This document shows, one piece after another, positions 1 to 8,437 of a stretch of DNA of 64,000 bases; position 1 is the stretch's first letter, and every line of letters begins with the position of its first letter. Position numbers and translations under genes: made by a program. The stretch spans positions 434,001-498,000 of the forward strand of contig OY969725.1 of NCBI GenBank assembly GCA_963702195.1. The letters are read 5' to 3'. This DNA is from AC-56 sp963702195 (GTDB lineage: Bacteria > Actinomycetota > Thermoleophilia > Solirubrobacterales > 70-9). The notes under the pieces were generated by a model that made no database searches, was not told the origin of the DNA, and was given only the letters and a program-made list of their open reading frames with translations.

Positions 1-433
1 CGCGCTGGGCGCGGGCGATGCCCGCGAGCTCGTCTGCGTTCTTGGCGCGGCGGCGGGCCTCGAACAGCCTGTGATCCGCGGTCAGCTCGACGCCAGCGTC
101 GCGGAGGCGGTCCCCCAGCTCCAACGGGAAGGTCGCCGGCGCGACGGCCTCCGTGATGCCCATTCGCCGGCACGCCCTCACGACCAGCTCCTGGCTGGCC
201 TCCTCCCAGTCGGGGTGGCGCTCGACGAGCTCGTCCCAGCCGAGCTGCTCGGGCGGGATCACCTCGACATCCGGAGCCTTCTCGGCGACCGTCTGCATCT
301 CGAGCTGGCTGACGACCGCGTAACGGTGGCCGTCGACCTCGGCGTAGAGGAAGGGGTCCATGATCTCGGCCGGGATCTCGTGACGCATCTCGGGCGAGCG
401 GACCGTGTCCGCGCAGATGAGAACGGAAGCCAT
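1..433 (-). CDS. M24-family metallopeptidase (Xaa-Pro aminopeptidase-like), N-terminal part only
   Basis: The gene starts with ATG at 433 and runs off the left edge, so about 144 residues are visible. They match the non-catalytic N-terminal creatinase/prolidase domain of M24 peptidases: an opening strand (MASVLICADT), a self-contained alpha/beta domain, and the phrase FEARRRAKNADELAGI, where M24 proteins typically read RxxKxxxEI just before the catalytic pita-bread domain. The metal ligands would lie outside the window, so activity cannot be judged. It is transcribed in the same direction as the downstream glycosyltransferase operon but 10 bp separate the start from that operon's last stop, so they are tail-to-head on the same strand. 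The family call is from memory of the fold. Confidence 0.72.
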   Translation of the reverse strand, partial: MASVLICADTVRSPEMRHEIPAEIMDPFLYAEVDGHRYAVVSQLEMQTVAEKAPDVEVIPPEQLGWDELVERHPDWEEASQELVVRACRRMGITEAVAPATFPLELGDRLRDAGVELTADHRLFEARRRAKNADELAGIARAQR

Positions 434-443
434 GCCCCGAGTG

Positions 444-1691
444 TTACACGGACCGCGAGATCGCTCCCTGTGCCGCCGCCGCCATCAGCTCGGCGACCGC
501 CGGGTACGAGTAGCACTCGCGCGCGTCCGGGTCAGGCGGGGGAAGGTCACCCGCCACCAGGCGCCGCAGCGCGTCCACGATCGCCTGCGGGTCGTCCGCC
601 CGGACGGCTTGCCCGCCGGCCTCGGCGACTACCCGCCCGGCCTCCGTTCCGCCGGCGAGGGCGAGGATCGGAGGCCCGGCGGCGAGGTACTCGAAGACCT
701 TGAAGTTGAGGAGCTGGGTGCGGCGGGACGAGGCGAGGAGGAGCAGCGCGTCGGCGGTGCGCTGGAGGGCCAGCGCGTCGGTTCGGTCAAGGGTTCCGGC
801 GACGACGATGCGCGCGGGGGAGACGTCGGTCCGCATGAGCGCCGCCTCCTCGTCGGTCAGCGGCCCGGCGATCACGAGCTCCAGCTTGGCCGCGGTGTCC
901 GGGTGATTTCTTGCGAGCGTGCGCATCGCCTCCATCAGCCCTGCCGGATCGCGGCCGTAGCTTCCGAAGCGCCCTGTGTAGACGAGCGAGGTGCGCTCGG
1001 GGTCGAGGAGACGCTCCGCCGCGTCCGTGGAGGTCAGCTCGCCGGCGAGGTCCGGGTCCCATCCGTTGGGGATCAGCTTCGGGTCCAGGCCCAGCCGATT
1101 GCGGAGATCGTCGGCGGCGGGCCGGCTCACGGCGACGACGGCGTCGGCATCGCCCAGCCACCGGCACTCCAGGCGCTCGTCGTAGCGTCGCTGGAGGCTC
1201 GTTGGGAACCCGGGACGGATTGGCTCGAAGGTCCAGCCGTCGCGAAGGTCGGCCACCCACGGCACGCCGCGCCGCCGGAGCGCGCGGCCGACGAAGTGCA
1301 CGGATTCCGGGGGCGAGCTCGTGATCACGCAGTCGAAGCGCTCGCGGGCGTTCAGTCGCAGGGCCCTCAGGTACGCGTACGGTGCCCACGCCACCATCAG
1401 GGGCTCGGGAACCACCACCTTGCTCAGGAAGTGCGGGTGTCCCGAGTAGGTGTCGGAGTCGAACAGCGCGTCGACGGTGTCGCGGCCGTGCAGCCGGGCG
1501 CGCAGGCGCTGCAGGTCGTTCGCGCGCACGACGCCCTCCTCCTCGTCCGTCTCCAACGCCCCGTAAGCGGACGTAGTGAGGACGGTCACCCGGTGCCCCA
1601 GCTTCCGCAGCCACTTGGCCATCGCGGCGGGGCGGTGGGCGCCCGTGTCGCGGCACGGCGGATAGAAGTAGGCGACGAGCAGGAGCTTCAC
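444..1691 (-). CDS. Glycosyltransferase family 4-like protein
   Basis: 415 residues with a GT-B layout. The N-terminal Rossmann domain opens with LLLVAYFYPPCRDTGAHRP, the usual acceptor-side motif of GT4 enzymes. The C-terminal nucleotide-sugar domain carries FKVFEYLAAGPPILALAGG, the E-x7-E-like donor-binding segment. It transfers a sugar from a nucleotide donor to an unknown acceptor, probably a lipid-linked or surface glycan intermediate at the cytoplasmic membrane face. The ATG at 1691 overlaps the stop of the upstream glycosyltransferase by 4 nt (ATGA), so it is the last gene of a translationally coupled three-gene operon with a second GT4 and a UDP-sugar decarboxylase. The substrate cannot be read from sequence. 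Confidence 0.88.
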   Translation of the reverse strand: MKLLLVAYFYPPCRDTGAHRPAAMAKWLRKLGHRVTVLTTSAYGALETDEEEGVVRANDLQRLRARLHGRDTVDALFDSDTYSGHPHFLSKVVVPEPLMVAWAPYAYLRALRLNARERFDCVITSSPPESVHFVGRALRRRGVPWVADLRDGWTFEPIRPGFPTSLQRRYDERLECRWLGDADAVVAVSRPAADDLRNRLGLDPKLIPNGWDPDLAGELTSTDAAERLLDPERTSLVYTGRFGSYGRDPAGLMEAMRTLARNHPDTAAKLELVIAGPLTDEEAALMRTDVSPARIVVAGTLDRTDALALQRTADALLLLASSRRTQLLNFKVFEYLAAGPPILALAGGTEAGRVVAEAGGQAVRADDPQAIVDALRRLVAGDLPPPDPDARECYSYPAVAELMAAAAQGAISRSV

Positions 1692-2881
1692 GCGGTCCTC
1701 CGGCGCCTCGAGGCGATCGCCTCGGCATAGGCGGCGTCCATCCGGTCGAGCAGCCGGGGCCAGCTCCAGAGGCGCTCGGCCCTCGCGCGTCCCGCTGCAC
1801 CCATCGCCTCGCGCCCGGCCCGGCCGGCGTCGGTGAGGCGGCGGATCGCCCCGGCGACCGCGTCCGGGTCGCCAGGCGGGACCAAGAGGCCCGTTTCGCC
1901 CTCGTCGACGACCGCCCGCACTCCCGGGTACTCGGTGGCGACGGTGGGCAGGCCGGCCGCCATCGCCTCGATCAGGACGATGCCGAATGACTCCGGGGGC
2001 TCGGTGGTGAGCAGCAGGAGGTCAGCGGCGCGCAGCACCGCCGGCAGGCGGGAGTGGGGGACGGCGCCGAGAAAGTGGACGCGCTCGGCGACGCCGAGCC
2101 GGGCCGCCTGCGAACGGAAGTCGTCCAGGAGCTCGCCGCCGCCCGCCACGAGCAGGTGAGCCCGCTCGTCGCCGAGCCTGGCGATGGACTCGAGCGCGAC
2201 GTCGAGCCGCTTGAAGTGATGAGCGCGGTCGAGGGTCGCGACGAAGGCAGCGACCACGGCGTCAGCCGGGATGCCCTCCGCGGCTCTCACTTCCGCGTCG
2301 TCGAGGCCGGGAGCGAACAGCGTGGTGTCGACGCCGTTGGGCATCTCGATCAGCTTGGAGGGGTCGCGCTCGGCGATCCGTCGCAGGTAGGAGACGGATC
2401 CGGCGTGGTCGGGCGAGAGGACGCAGATGCGATCAGCGGTCCTCACCAGGAGCGGCGCGACGGTGTGCTCGTAGGCCTCGAACGGGACCTGGCGCGGCCC
2501 CTTGGCGACCAGACGGTTCTTGTAGTGGACGAGGAGGGCCTGCCGACGGCGGCGGCGGGCCAGCCGGCCGAGGAGCGTGAGCTCGGAGCCGAAGATGAAC
2601 GGATAGTGCACGTGGACGACGTCGAACCCCTCGATCCCAGCCAAGCTCGGTATGAGCGGCGCGTTCCCGATCGCGAACACCGGCTTGATCCGGTGGACCA
2701 CAGCTTCGCCCGGGTCCGGGGCCTCGCCCTCGGCCGGCGCGGTGAAGACCTCCACGTGGTGGCCGCGCTCCGCCTGGCCCCTGGCGAAGCGGTAGGCGGT
2801 GTTGCCGGCGCCGCCAGGGTACGGGGGAAAGGTCGCCGTCAGGTGCGCGATCCGCAGCCGCGCCGCAGACTCAGGGCTCAA
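1688..2881 (-). CDS. Glycosyltransferase family 4 protein
   Basis: 397 residues, GT-B fold. The N-terminus has FPPYPGGAGNTAYRFARG, the glycine-rich acceptor loop of GT4 enzymes, and the C-terminal half has ESFGIVLIEAMAAGLPTVA, the classic EX7E donor-phosphate motif. It overlaps both neighbours by 4 nt, being the middle gene of the operon. Together with the UDP-glucuronate decarboxylase-like gene upstream it suggests a pathway adding xylose- or glucuronate-derived sugars to an exported glycan; that pathway assignment is inference. Confidence 0.92.
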   Translation of the reverse strand: MSPESAARLRIAHLTATFPPYPGGAGNTAYRFARGQAERGHHVEVFTAPAEGEAPDPGEAVVHRIKPVFAIGNAPLIPSLAGIEGFDVVHVHYPFIFGSELTLLGRLARRRRRQALLVHYKNRLVAKGPRQVPFEAYEHTVAPLLVRTADRICVLSPDHAGSVSYLRRIAERDPSKLIEMPNGVDTTLFAPGLDDAEVRAAEGIPADAVVAAFVATLDRAHHFKRLDVALESIARLGDERAHLLVAGGGELLDDFRSQAARLGVAERVHFLGAVPHSRLPAVLRAADLLLLTTEPPESFGIVLIEAMAAGLPTVATEYPGVRAVVDEGETGLLVPPGDPDAVAGAIRRLTDAGRAGREAMGAAGRARAERLWSWPRLLDRMDAAYAEAIASRRRRTA

Positions 2882-3825
2882 TCCGTGGCGCCGACGAGCC
2901 GCTCGACGCCGGCCTGCTCGATCGTCCGCTGGAGGCCGTCGCGAAGCTCGACCTCCGGCTCCCAGCCGAGTACCTGACGCGCTCGGGCGATGTCCGGCTG
3001 GCGGACGGTGGGGTCGTCGATCGGCAGCGCCTCGAAGACGATCTCCGATCGGGACTCGGTCACGTCGATGACGGCCCTTGCCAGGTCGATGAGCGCCATC
3101 TCGTCGGGGTTGCCGAGGTTGACCGGCAGGTGGAAGTCCGATTCCGCGAGTGAGACCAGGCCACTGATGAGGTCGTCGACGTAGCAGAAGCTCCGCGTCT
3201 GGCTGCCGTCGCCGAAGACGGTGACGGGCTTGTCCTGAAGCGCCTGGCGCAGGAAGGTGGGGATCGCACGGCCGTCGTGCGGCCTCATTCGAGGACCGTA
3301 GGTGTTGTGGATCCTGGCGATGCAGGTGTTGAGCCCCTGCTGGCGGTGGTAGGCCATCGTCAGCGCCTCGGCATAGCGCTTCGCCTCGTCGTAGACCCCG
3401 CGCGGTCCGATCGGGTTGACGTGGCCCCAGTAGCTCTCCGGCTGAGGGTGGATCTGCGGATCCCCGTAGACCTCCGACGTGGAGGCCAGCAGGAAGCGCG
3501 CTCGCTTGAACTTCGCGAGGCCGAGCATGTGGTGGGTCCCGTAGGAGCCCACCTTGAGCGTGTGGAGGGGGAGCCGCGCGTAGTCGATCGGGCTCGCCGG
3601 CGAGGCGAGGTGGTAGACGAAGTCGATCTCCTCGTCGAGAAAGACCGGCTCGGTCAGGTCCTGGTGCAGGAACCGAAAGCGCGCGTCGTCGATGTGCTGA
3701 ACGTTCTGCAGCGACCCCGTGTCGAGGTTGTCGATGCAGATCACGCTGTGACCCTTGGCCAGCAGCCGATCGGAGAGATGGGAGCCCAGGAATCCCGCTC
3801 CCCCAGTGACCACGCAGGTGCTCAT
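2878..3825 (-). CDS. UDP-glucuronic acid decarboxylase-like NAD-dependent epimerase/dehydratase
   Basis: 315 residues of the extended short-chain dehydrogenase family. The N-terminal NAD-binding motif is VTGGAGFLGSHL (GxxGxxG). The catalytic signature is STSEVYGDP followed by YDEAKRYAEAL (Tyr-xxx-Lys). The phrase YHLASPASPIDY and the HNTYGPRM segment are characteristic of UDP-glucuronate decarboxylases (UXS), which make UDP-xylose from UDP-glucuronate. It is the first gene of the glycosyltransferase operon; its stop overlaps the next start by 4 nt. A different NDP-sugar epimerase or dehydratase remains possible, but the UXS-type motifs are strong. Confidence 0.88.
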   Translation of the reverse strand: MSTCVVTGGAGFLGSHLSDRLLAKGHSVICIDNLDTGSLQNVQHIDDARFRFLHQDLTEPVFLDEEIDFVYHLASPASPIDYARLPLHTLKVGSYGTHHMLGLAKFKRARFLLASTSEVYGDPQIHPQPESYWGHVNPIGPRGVYDEAKRYAEALTMAYHRQQGLNTCIARIHNTYGPRMRPHDGRAIPTFLRQALQDKPVTVFGDGSQTRSFCYVDDLISGLVSLAESDFHLPVNLGNPDEMALIDLARAVIDVTESRSEIVFEALPIDDPTVRQPDIARARQVLGWEPEVELRDGLQRTIEQAGVERLVGATD

Positions 3826-3945
3826 CTCAATCCGGCAGGGTACGCGACCGCCCCCGGACGGCGCGCCGGATGCCCCCCCGGTGGGCGCCGTGCTTCAGGC
3901 GCCGATCGGGAGGGCGCGCGCGTCCGCGGAGGGGTTGACATCTGT

Positions 3946-4494
3946 GTGGCGACGCAGGAGTCCCATCTTTGCGGCGGGCGCCGCGAGCGGGCGCTGGCCG
4001 TGCTCGCGGTCGCCGAGCCCGAGTTCCGGCGCACGGCGCGCCGCGTGTCCCTGTGCGCCGACGACGCCGAGGACGCGTTCCAGCGTGCGGTTGAGATCCT
4101 GCTGACGAAGGCCCCGAAGCGCCCGCCGAACGTGCTCGTCGCCTGGATGCAGGTGGTCACCCGCAGGGAGGCTCTTGCCGTGCGCCGGGCGCGCGAGCGA
4201 ATCCTCGCCGCGTGGCGCGACGACGGCGACCTCTTCGACGGGTTGTTGTGCGACCGCCCGGGCCCCATGGAGCGCGCGGAGCGCCGCGATCGCGTCGCCG
4301 CAGCCGCCGCGGCCCTAGCCGCGCTGAAGCCCGACGAGCGCCTGGCGATCGTCCTCCAGGCCCATGGCTACTCCTACGCCGAGATCGGCCAGCTGTGCCG
4401 GTGGACCTACACCAAGGTGAATCGGTGTCTTGCCGAGGGCCGCGCGCGGCTTCGTGACGTGGTGACCACGTCGTCACCTGACACGGCGGTTTGA
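3946..4494 (+). CDS. RNA polymerase sigma-70-like (ECF-type) factor
   Basis: About 182 residues from the GTG at 3946. Region 2 is seen in FRRTARRVSLCADDAEDAFQ, with the acidic DDAED segment typical of sigma region 2. Region 4 is seen near the C-terminus as LKPDERLAIVLQAHGYSYAEI followed by the recognition helix WTYTKVNRCLAEGRARL. No anti-sigma gene is fused or overlapping, but an anti-sigma-like HATPase gene lies convergently about 220 bp downstream. The start is uncertain: the reading frame stays open further upstream with no better start codon, and a GTG at 4000 is an alternative. Confidence 0.75.
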   Translation: MATQESHLCGGRRERALAVLAVAEPEFRRTARRVSLCADDAEDAFQRAVEILLTKAPKRPPNVLVAWMQVVTRREALAVRRARERILAAWRDDGDLFDGLLCDRPGPMERAERRDRVAAAAAALAALKPDERLAIVLQAHGYSYAEIGQLCRWTYTKVNRCLAEGRARLRDVVTTSSPDTAV

Positions 4495-4522
4495 CAGCGT
4501 CCGGCTGCCGCCACTGCCGCCG

Positions 4523-4691
4523 GTCACGTGCCCGGACAGCCTGGACAACAAGGTGGGCGCGACGACTCACTGCTTCGCGAAGGGCAAGTTTCAACGGGAA
4601 GCAGAAGACGCTCGGCATCACGGCGAAGATGACCGGCAAGCACGGCGACAGCTACCACCTGGACTTCGAGACGACGGGCTTCGAGAGCTAG
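4523..4691 (+). pseudogene. Frameshifted remnant of a DUF4333-like domain
   Basis: Reading from 4523 gives VTCPDSLDNKVGATTHC, which matches the hallmark of DUF4333 secreted/lipoprotein domains (VTCP...KVGAxxxC with two cysteines). The frame is lost in a TTT run at 4589-4591. If one T is removed, the domain continues as FNGKQKTLGITAKMTG and ends at the TAG at 4689-4691. The N-terminal signal or lipobox region is missing, because the sigma gene ends immediately upstream. What is seen is a C-terminal fragment with one frameshift; that it is a decayed gene is inference. Confidence 0.5.
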
Positions 4692-4712
4692 GGGCGCCCC
4701 GCCGGGACGGGA

Positions 4713-5093
4713 CTACGCCTCGAACCAGATGTAGGTGTTCCCGTCGTAGTGCTGCGCGCCCCAGCGGGTCGCGAGTGTCTGGACCAGGTACACGCCCCAG
4801 CCGGGCTCGGCCGGTTGTGGCTTGGTGGCTGGGAGGCGAAGCGCGAGGCCGTCGAACCGGACCTTGACCTGGGTCACGCCGTCCACCACTTCGGCCTCCA
4901 TGGTGATCGCGCTCTCCGCGGGCCGCGGCTCCGTCGCGAGCGCGTCGCAGACGAGCTCGCTCACCAGTAGGCGCACGTCGTCGAACGAGGAGACGTCCGC
5001 GTGCGCGCCGAGTGGGGCGATCGCCGAGCGCGCGCGCCGGGCGCTCTCCGGCTCCAGGGGAAGCTGCATCTCCACGTGTTCCGTCACATCCAT
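4713..5093 (-). CDS. Anti-sigma regulatory factor-like HATPase-domain protein
   Basis: 126 residues from ATG 5093; GTG 5111 and ATG 5105 are alternatives, and 5093 is preferred because it aligns with the paralogue at 27920. The fold is the small GHKL ATPase of the RsbW/SpoIIAB type: helix LVSELVCDALAT, then the G1-like box PGWGVYLVQTLATRWG. The N-box asparagine of normal GHKL kinases is Asp here (ELVCDA). Such proteins bind sigma factors or anti-anti-sigma factors in stress signalling. The nearby sigma gene at 3946 is a plausible but unproven partner. Both this protein and its paralogue share the N-terminal phrase LPLEPESA.RAR. Confidence 0.75.
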   Translation of the reverse strand: MDVTEHVEMQLPLEPESARRARSAIAPLGAHADVSSFDDVRLLVSELVCDALATEPRPAESAITMEAEVVDGVTQVKVRFDGLALRLPATKPQPAEPGWGVYLVQTLATRWGAQHYDGNTYIWFEA

Positions 5094-5178
5094 GCTGCGG
5101 ACCATCTCCACGGCGCAACCCTGAACGGCGGGGGGATGAATGGGCGAAGAGGCCGGTTTGAATTTCGGATGAGGGCCG

Positions 5179-5637
5179 CTAAGCGGCGGGCGGCTCGAGG
5201 ATCACCAGCGGGATCTCGCGACCGGTACGGTGCTGGTAGTCCTCGTATGTGGAGTAGGCGTCCACGACGCGCGGCCAGAGCCGCGCCCGCTCCTCGGGGC
5301 TCGCGACCCGGGCGTGAACGGATCGGCGCTCAGCGCCCACCTGCACCGTGGTGTCCGGATGCGCTCGCAGGTTGTGGAACCACGCGGGGTGCTTGGGATA
5401 GCCGCCCTTCGACGCGACGATGACCAGGTCGTCTCCGTCGCGGATGTAGAGCAGCGGGCTGGTGCGCTTGACGCCGCTCTTCGCGCCGACGTGGTCCAGG
5501 AGCAGCATGGGAGCGCTCAGCCCCGGAACGTGGTGGCCGACGATGCCGTTGGTGGCCCGGTACAGCAGGGTGTGGACCCCCATCAGCCGTCGCAGCACCG
5601 GCCAGGTGCGATCCGCCAGATCCAGATAACCCGTCAA
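5179..5637 (-). CDS. F420H2-dependent quinone reductase/nitroreductase-like (DUF385, Ddn family)
   Basis: 152 residues. The split-barrel Ddn-type core is visible as LLLDHVGAKSGVKRTSPLLY and VASKGGYPKHPAWFHNLRAHP, the two most conserved blocks of deazaflavin-dependent nitroreductases, which use coenzyme F420H2. The start is TTG at 5637, which overlaps the stop of the upstream oxidoreductase gene (TTGA), so translation is probably coupled. Pairing with an MDR-family quinone oxidoreductase fits a shared role in quinone or electrophile detoxification. F420 use is inferred from the family. Confidence 0.88.
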   Translation of the reverse strand: MTGYLDLADRTWPVLRRLMGVHTLLYRATNGIVGHHVPGLSAPMLLLDHVGAKSGVKRTSPLLYIRDGDDLVIVASKGGYPKHPAWFHNLRAHPDTTVQVGAERRSVHARVASPEERARLWPRVVDAYSTYEDYQHRTGREIPLVILEPPAA

Positions 5638-6581
5638 GGGGTGAGCACGAGCTTTCCCGTTGTGCGGCGGGCGCGGATGTCCTCGTGGGCACGGCGCGCT
5701 TCGGAGAGGGGATAGGTGTCCCCCACGATGACCTCGAGCTCGCCGGCGCGGATCGCCTCGAACATGTCCTCGAGCGCCTCGCCGAGCCGCTCGGGCTCGC
5801 GGATCAGATGCATGAGCCAGAAGCCGATCACGCCCCTGCTGGTCGCCATGAGCTTGCCCGGGCTGACCTTGGGCGCGCCGTGGCGCGCCGACTGGCCGAA
5901 GTGAACGAGGCGCCCGAAGTGCGCCACGGCGCTCAGGCTCTGCTCGAAGGTCTCGCCGCCGACCATCTCGAGGATCACGTCCAGACGGCGACCGTCGTTG
6001 GCCTCGATCAGCGCCTCCTTGAGATCGTCGGCGTTGGAGTCGACGGTCGCGTCGGCCCCGAGCCGCTCGGCGAGCCCCCGCTTCTCCGGGCTCGACGCAA
6101 GCCCGATCACCCTCCCGGCACCGAAGCGCTTGGCCAGCTGAACCGCGATCGTGCCGACCCCGCCCGCCGCGGCGAAGACGGCCACGCTCTCGCCCTCGCG
6201 CAACTGCGCGCTGGTACGAAGCAGATGCCAGGCGCTCGTGCCCTGGAGGACCAGCGCCAGCGCCTGGGCGTCGCTGACTCCCTCCGGCACCTCCCACATG
6301 AGCGACGGGTGGGCGATAGCTCGCTCCGCGTACCCGCCGCCGTTGAGGAGCGCCACGACGCGCTTGCCCTCCGGCGTCGTGCCCACGGCCTCACCACCCG
6401 GAACGAGCGGCAGCTCGGCCGCCGCCAGGTACGTGTTCTCGGCCTGGTGCGTGTCCGCCCAGTTGACGCCCGCGGCGAGGACGTCGAGGACGACGAAGCC
6501 CTCGGGAGGCTCGGGATCGTCGAGCTCGGTCGGCACGAGCACCTCGGGACCACCGAATTCGGTGATCTGGATCGCGCGCAT
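5634..6581 (-). CDS. Zinc-type alcohol dehydrogenase-like / NADPH:quinone oxidoreductase (MDR family)
   Basis: 315 residues. The N-terminal GroES-like domain opens with MRAIQITEFGGPEVL, the standard start of quinone oxidoreductases (QorA type). The NADPH-binding Rossmann segment is AAAGGVGTIAVQLAKRFG. It lacks the structural zinc cysteines, as expected for quinone oxidoreductases that reduce quinones or enones with NADPH. The ATG at 6581 is a clean start about 11 bp after the upstream gene's stop, and the 3' end overlaps the F420-type reductase by 4 nt. Confidence 0.9.
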   Translation of the reverse strand: MRAIQITEFGGPEVLVPTELDDPEPPEGFVVLDVLAAGVNWADTHQAENTYLAAAELPLVPGGEAVGTTPEGKRVVALLNGGGYAERAIAHPSLMWEVPEGVSDAQALALVLQGTSAWHLLRTSAQLREGESVAVFAAAGGVGTIAVQLAKRFGAGRVIGLASSPEKRGLAERLGADATVDSNADDLKEALIEANDGRRLDVILEMVGGETFEQSLSAVAHFGRLVHFGQSARHGAPKVSPGKLMATSRGVIGFWLMHLIREPERLGEALEDMFEAIRAGELEVIVGDTYPLSEARRAHEDIRARRTTGKLVLTP

Positions 6582-6592
6582 CGAAGCCTCGG

Positions 6593-7333
6593 CTACAGGC
6601 CCTGGGGCCAGTTGAACTTGGGCTGCTTGGGGAAGGAGCCGGGCTTGCCGTAGCCGATGACGACGATGTCGTGCTCCTGCAGCACGGTGTTGACCGGGTC
6701 CTTGGCGAGCTGGCCGTTGACGTAGACCTGGAGCTTCTGGTCGCCCTTCGACTTCAGCGAGCCGATCTGGCTGGCGGAGAACTTGACCCCCCAGACGTTC
6801 ATGAACTGGCCGAGCGTGAAGTCGTATTGCTCGTCGGCCTCCATGTGGATCGTCCCCTCGGGGTTGTCCGCTGCGGTCGGGTGGGTGTGGAGCGGGGAGA
6901 GAAACCCGGTGGCCTGGTCGAGGCCAATGTTCGCCGGGACCGGTTCCTTCTTGCCGTCGACGAAGATCTCCAGGTGCGCGTGGATGTGGGAGATGGTGTC
7001 GCTCAGGCCGGGCAGTCCCATCGCCTCGGCCCGCTGCTGCAACTGCTTGTAGTTCGGCTTCCACGGCGGCGGTGTGTCGAGGAGCGCCAGCCGGGAGTCC
7101 GCGGGCACGGAGTCGTTGCGGATGGGGAGCTCGCCCGAGGTGGTCGTGTCGCTGCCGCTGCTCCCACCGCTGGCGATCACGATCACCGCGACGACGATGC
7201 CGGCGATCGCCAGGACGCCAGCCCCCACGCCGAGTTGCGTGCGCGTTCGCCGCGACGCCTCGCGCTTCGCGGTCTCCTCGTTCGCCACCCGCTCGGCGCG
7301 AGCGCGCTCCTTCTGTTCCTTTCGGCTGGCCAC
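6593..7333 (-). CDS. Single-pass membrane protein of unknown function
   Basis: 246 residues from GTG 7333 (SRKEQKERARAERV follows). A charged, probably helical cytoplasmic N-terminus of about 40 residues precedes one membrane segment (GVGAGVLAIAGIVVAVIVIA), then a roughly 180-residue outer domain. That domain contains ISHIHAHLEIFVDGK and SPLHTHPTAADNPEGTIHME; the clustered histidines (HIHAHLE, LHTHP) suggest metal binding. The family is common in this actinobacterial lineage, but I do not know a function. It precedes the oxidoreductase pair on the same strand with an 11-bp gap. An export or copper-binding role would be speculation. Confidence 0.8.
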   Translation of the reverse strand: MASRKEQKERARAERVANEETAKREASRRTRTQLGVGAGVLAIAGIVVAVIVIASGGSSGSDTTTSGELPIRNDSVPADSRLALLDTPPPWKPNYKQLQQRAEAMGLPGLSDTISHIHAHLEIFVDGKKEPVPANIGLDQATGFLSPLHTHPTAADNPEGTIHMEADEQYDFTLGQFMNVWGVKFSASQIGSLKSKGDQKLQVYVNGQLAKDPVNTVLQEHDIVVIGYGKPGSFPKQPKFNWPQGL

Positions 7334-7457
7334 CGGTCGCAGGAGACTAGTGGGGGGCGGTTCAGCAGGGCGTCGCCCGGGCACGTGACCGGCGGGTCTC
7401 GTGTCCGAGGAGTTCTACACATAACCTTATGGTTAATTGATTCGGGCGGTTGGCGTG

Positions 7458-7494
7458 AGATCCGTCACGCTTGGTCATTCTCTGTAGAAGCGCC
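7458..7494 (+). repeat. Left 8-bp target duplication plus left terminal inverted repeat
   Basis: Positions 7458-7465 read AGATCCGT and recur at 10766-10773. Positions 7466-7494 are the left 29-bp terminal inverted repeat, starting CACGCTTGGTCA. It matches the reverse complement of the right end at 26 of 29 positions. The sharp outer boundary of the match and the adjacent 8-bp direct repeat define the left end of the transposon. Confidence 0.88.
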
Positions 7495-7522
7495 ATTTGG
7501 CACATAGGCATAGGATCGGCGT

Positions 7523-8437
7523 GTGGGGGAGGTCAGGTATGAGGTCGAGGCACCCGACGCGGCCAGCCATCGGGACTCGAACGCCGTCATCGAGAACCTG
7601 CTCGATGAGCGCGTAGAGGCGACCGAAACAGCGTTCGATGCCGACCTGGTCAGCTACATCGGGCCGATCTGGCAGCCAGCCGTTCTTGAGATCAAGGACC
7701 TTGTGGAGGGGATCGGCTCTCCTCGGGACCGGTTGCTCGTCTTGCTGGAGACAACTGGTGGGTACATCGACGCGGCTGAGCGAATCGCCCGGATCTTCCG
7801 GCACCACTACAAGACGGTCGAGTTCCTAGTCCCCAACTTCGCGATGTCGGCCGGGACGATCCTTGTCATGTCTGGGGACGCGATCCACATGGATTACTCC
7901 TCGGTGCTCGGGCCCATAGACCCACAGGTGGAGGTTTCGACGACAGGACGGCTTGTGCCCGCTCTGGGCTACCTCCACGAGTACAACCGGCTGGTCGGGA
8001 AGTCGAAGCGTGGCACGCTCACAACAGCTGAGCTGATGTATCTCGTGCAGAACTTCGATGCGGCCCAGCTCTACCGATACAAGCAGGAGCGAGAGCTATC
8101 GATTGCTGTCCTTAAGCAGTGGCTCGTGACCTACAAGTTCAAGAACTGGAAGAAGACCAAGACGCGAGGAAAGCGGGTCACAAAGGCGATGCGCGAGAGC
8201 CGAGCCACAGCCATCGCCAAGAAGCTGATCGATACGAATCGGTGGCACTCACACAGCCGAGGTATCTCGATTGAAGTCCTGCGAAAGGACCTGGACCTAG
8301 TTGTGAACGATTTCGGCGACAAGGATGTGACCCGGATTGCCGTGCATGACTACTATCGCCTGTTGAAGGATTACAATATGCGGCGAGGTCATAGCCTCAT
8401 GATCTTGCACAGAAAGGGGAATTACGTTGGTTTCTAA
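7523..8437 (+). CDS. Serine dehydrogenase proteinase-family (SDH_sah) ClpP-fold protein, transposon passenger
   Basis: 304 residues from GTG 7523. The first 150 residues have the ClpP/crotonase-fold signature of the SDH_sah family: LLVLLETTGGYIDAAERI (the oxyanion-hole strand with TGG), then VPNFAMSAGTILVMSGD, where Ser in SAGT is the expected nucleophile, and SSVLGPIDPQV. The C-terminal half is lysine-rich (KNWKKTKTRGKRV) and probably helical. No signal peptide or membrane segment is evident, so it should be cytoplasmic. It is the first cargo gene of the transposon and its 3' end overlaps the next small gene by 11 nt. Substrate and role in the element are unknown. Confidence 0.85.
   Translation: MGEVRYEVEAPDAASHRDSNAVIENLLDERVEATETAFDADLVSYIGPIWQPAVLEIKDLVEGIGSPRDRLLVLLETTGGYIDAAERIARIFRHHYKTVEFLVPNFAMSAGTILVMSGDAIHMDYSSVLGPIDPQVEVSTTGRLVPALGYLHEYNRLVGKSKRGTLTTAELMYLVQNFDAAQLYRYKQERELSIAVLKQWLVTYKFKNWKKTKTRGKRVTKAMRESRATAIAKKLIDTNRWHSHSRGISIEVLRKDLDLVVNDFGDKDVTRIAVHDYYRLLKDYNMRRGHSLMILHRKGNYVGF

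Noticed and set aside
405..1730. Long plus-strand frame opposite the first glycosyltransferase
   Set aside because: The minus strand in the same stretch encodes a clear GT4 enzyme with family motifs; the plus frame is a typical high-GC shadow with no domain.
3935..3963. TTGACA near the sigma gene as a promoter
   Set aside because: No acceptable -10 at 16-18 nt; the box overlaps the proposed coding start region.
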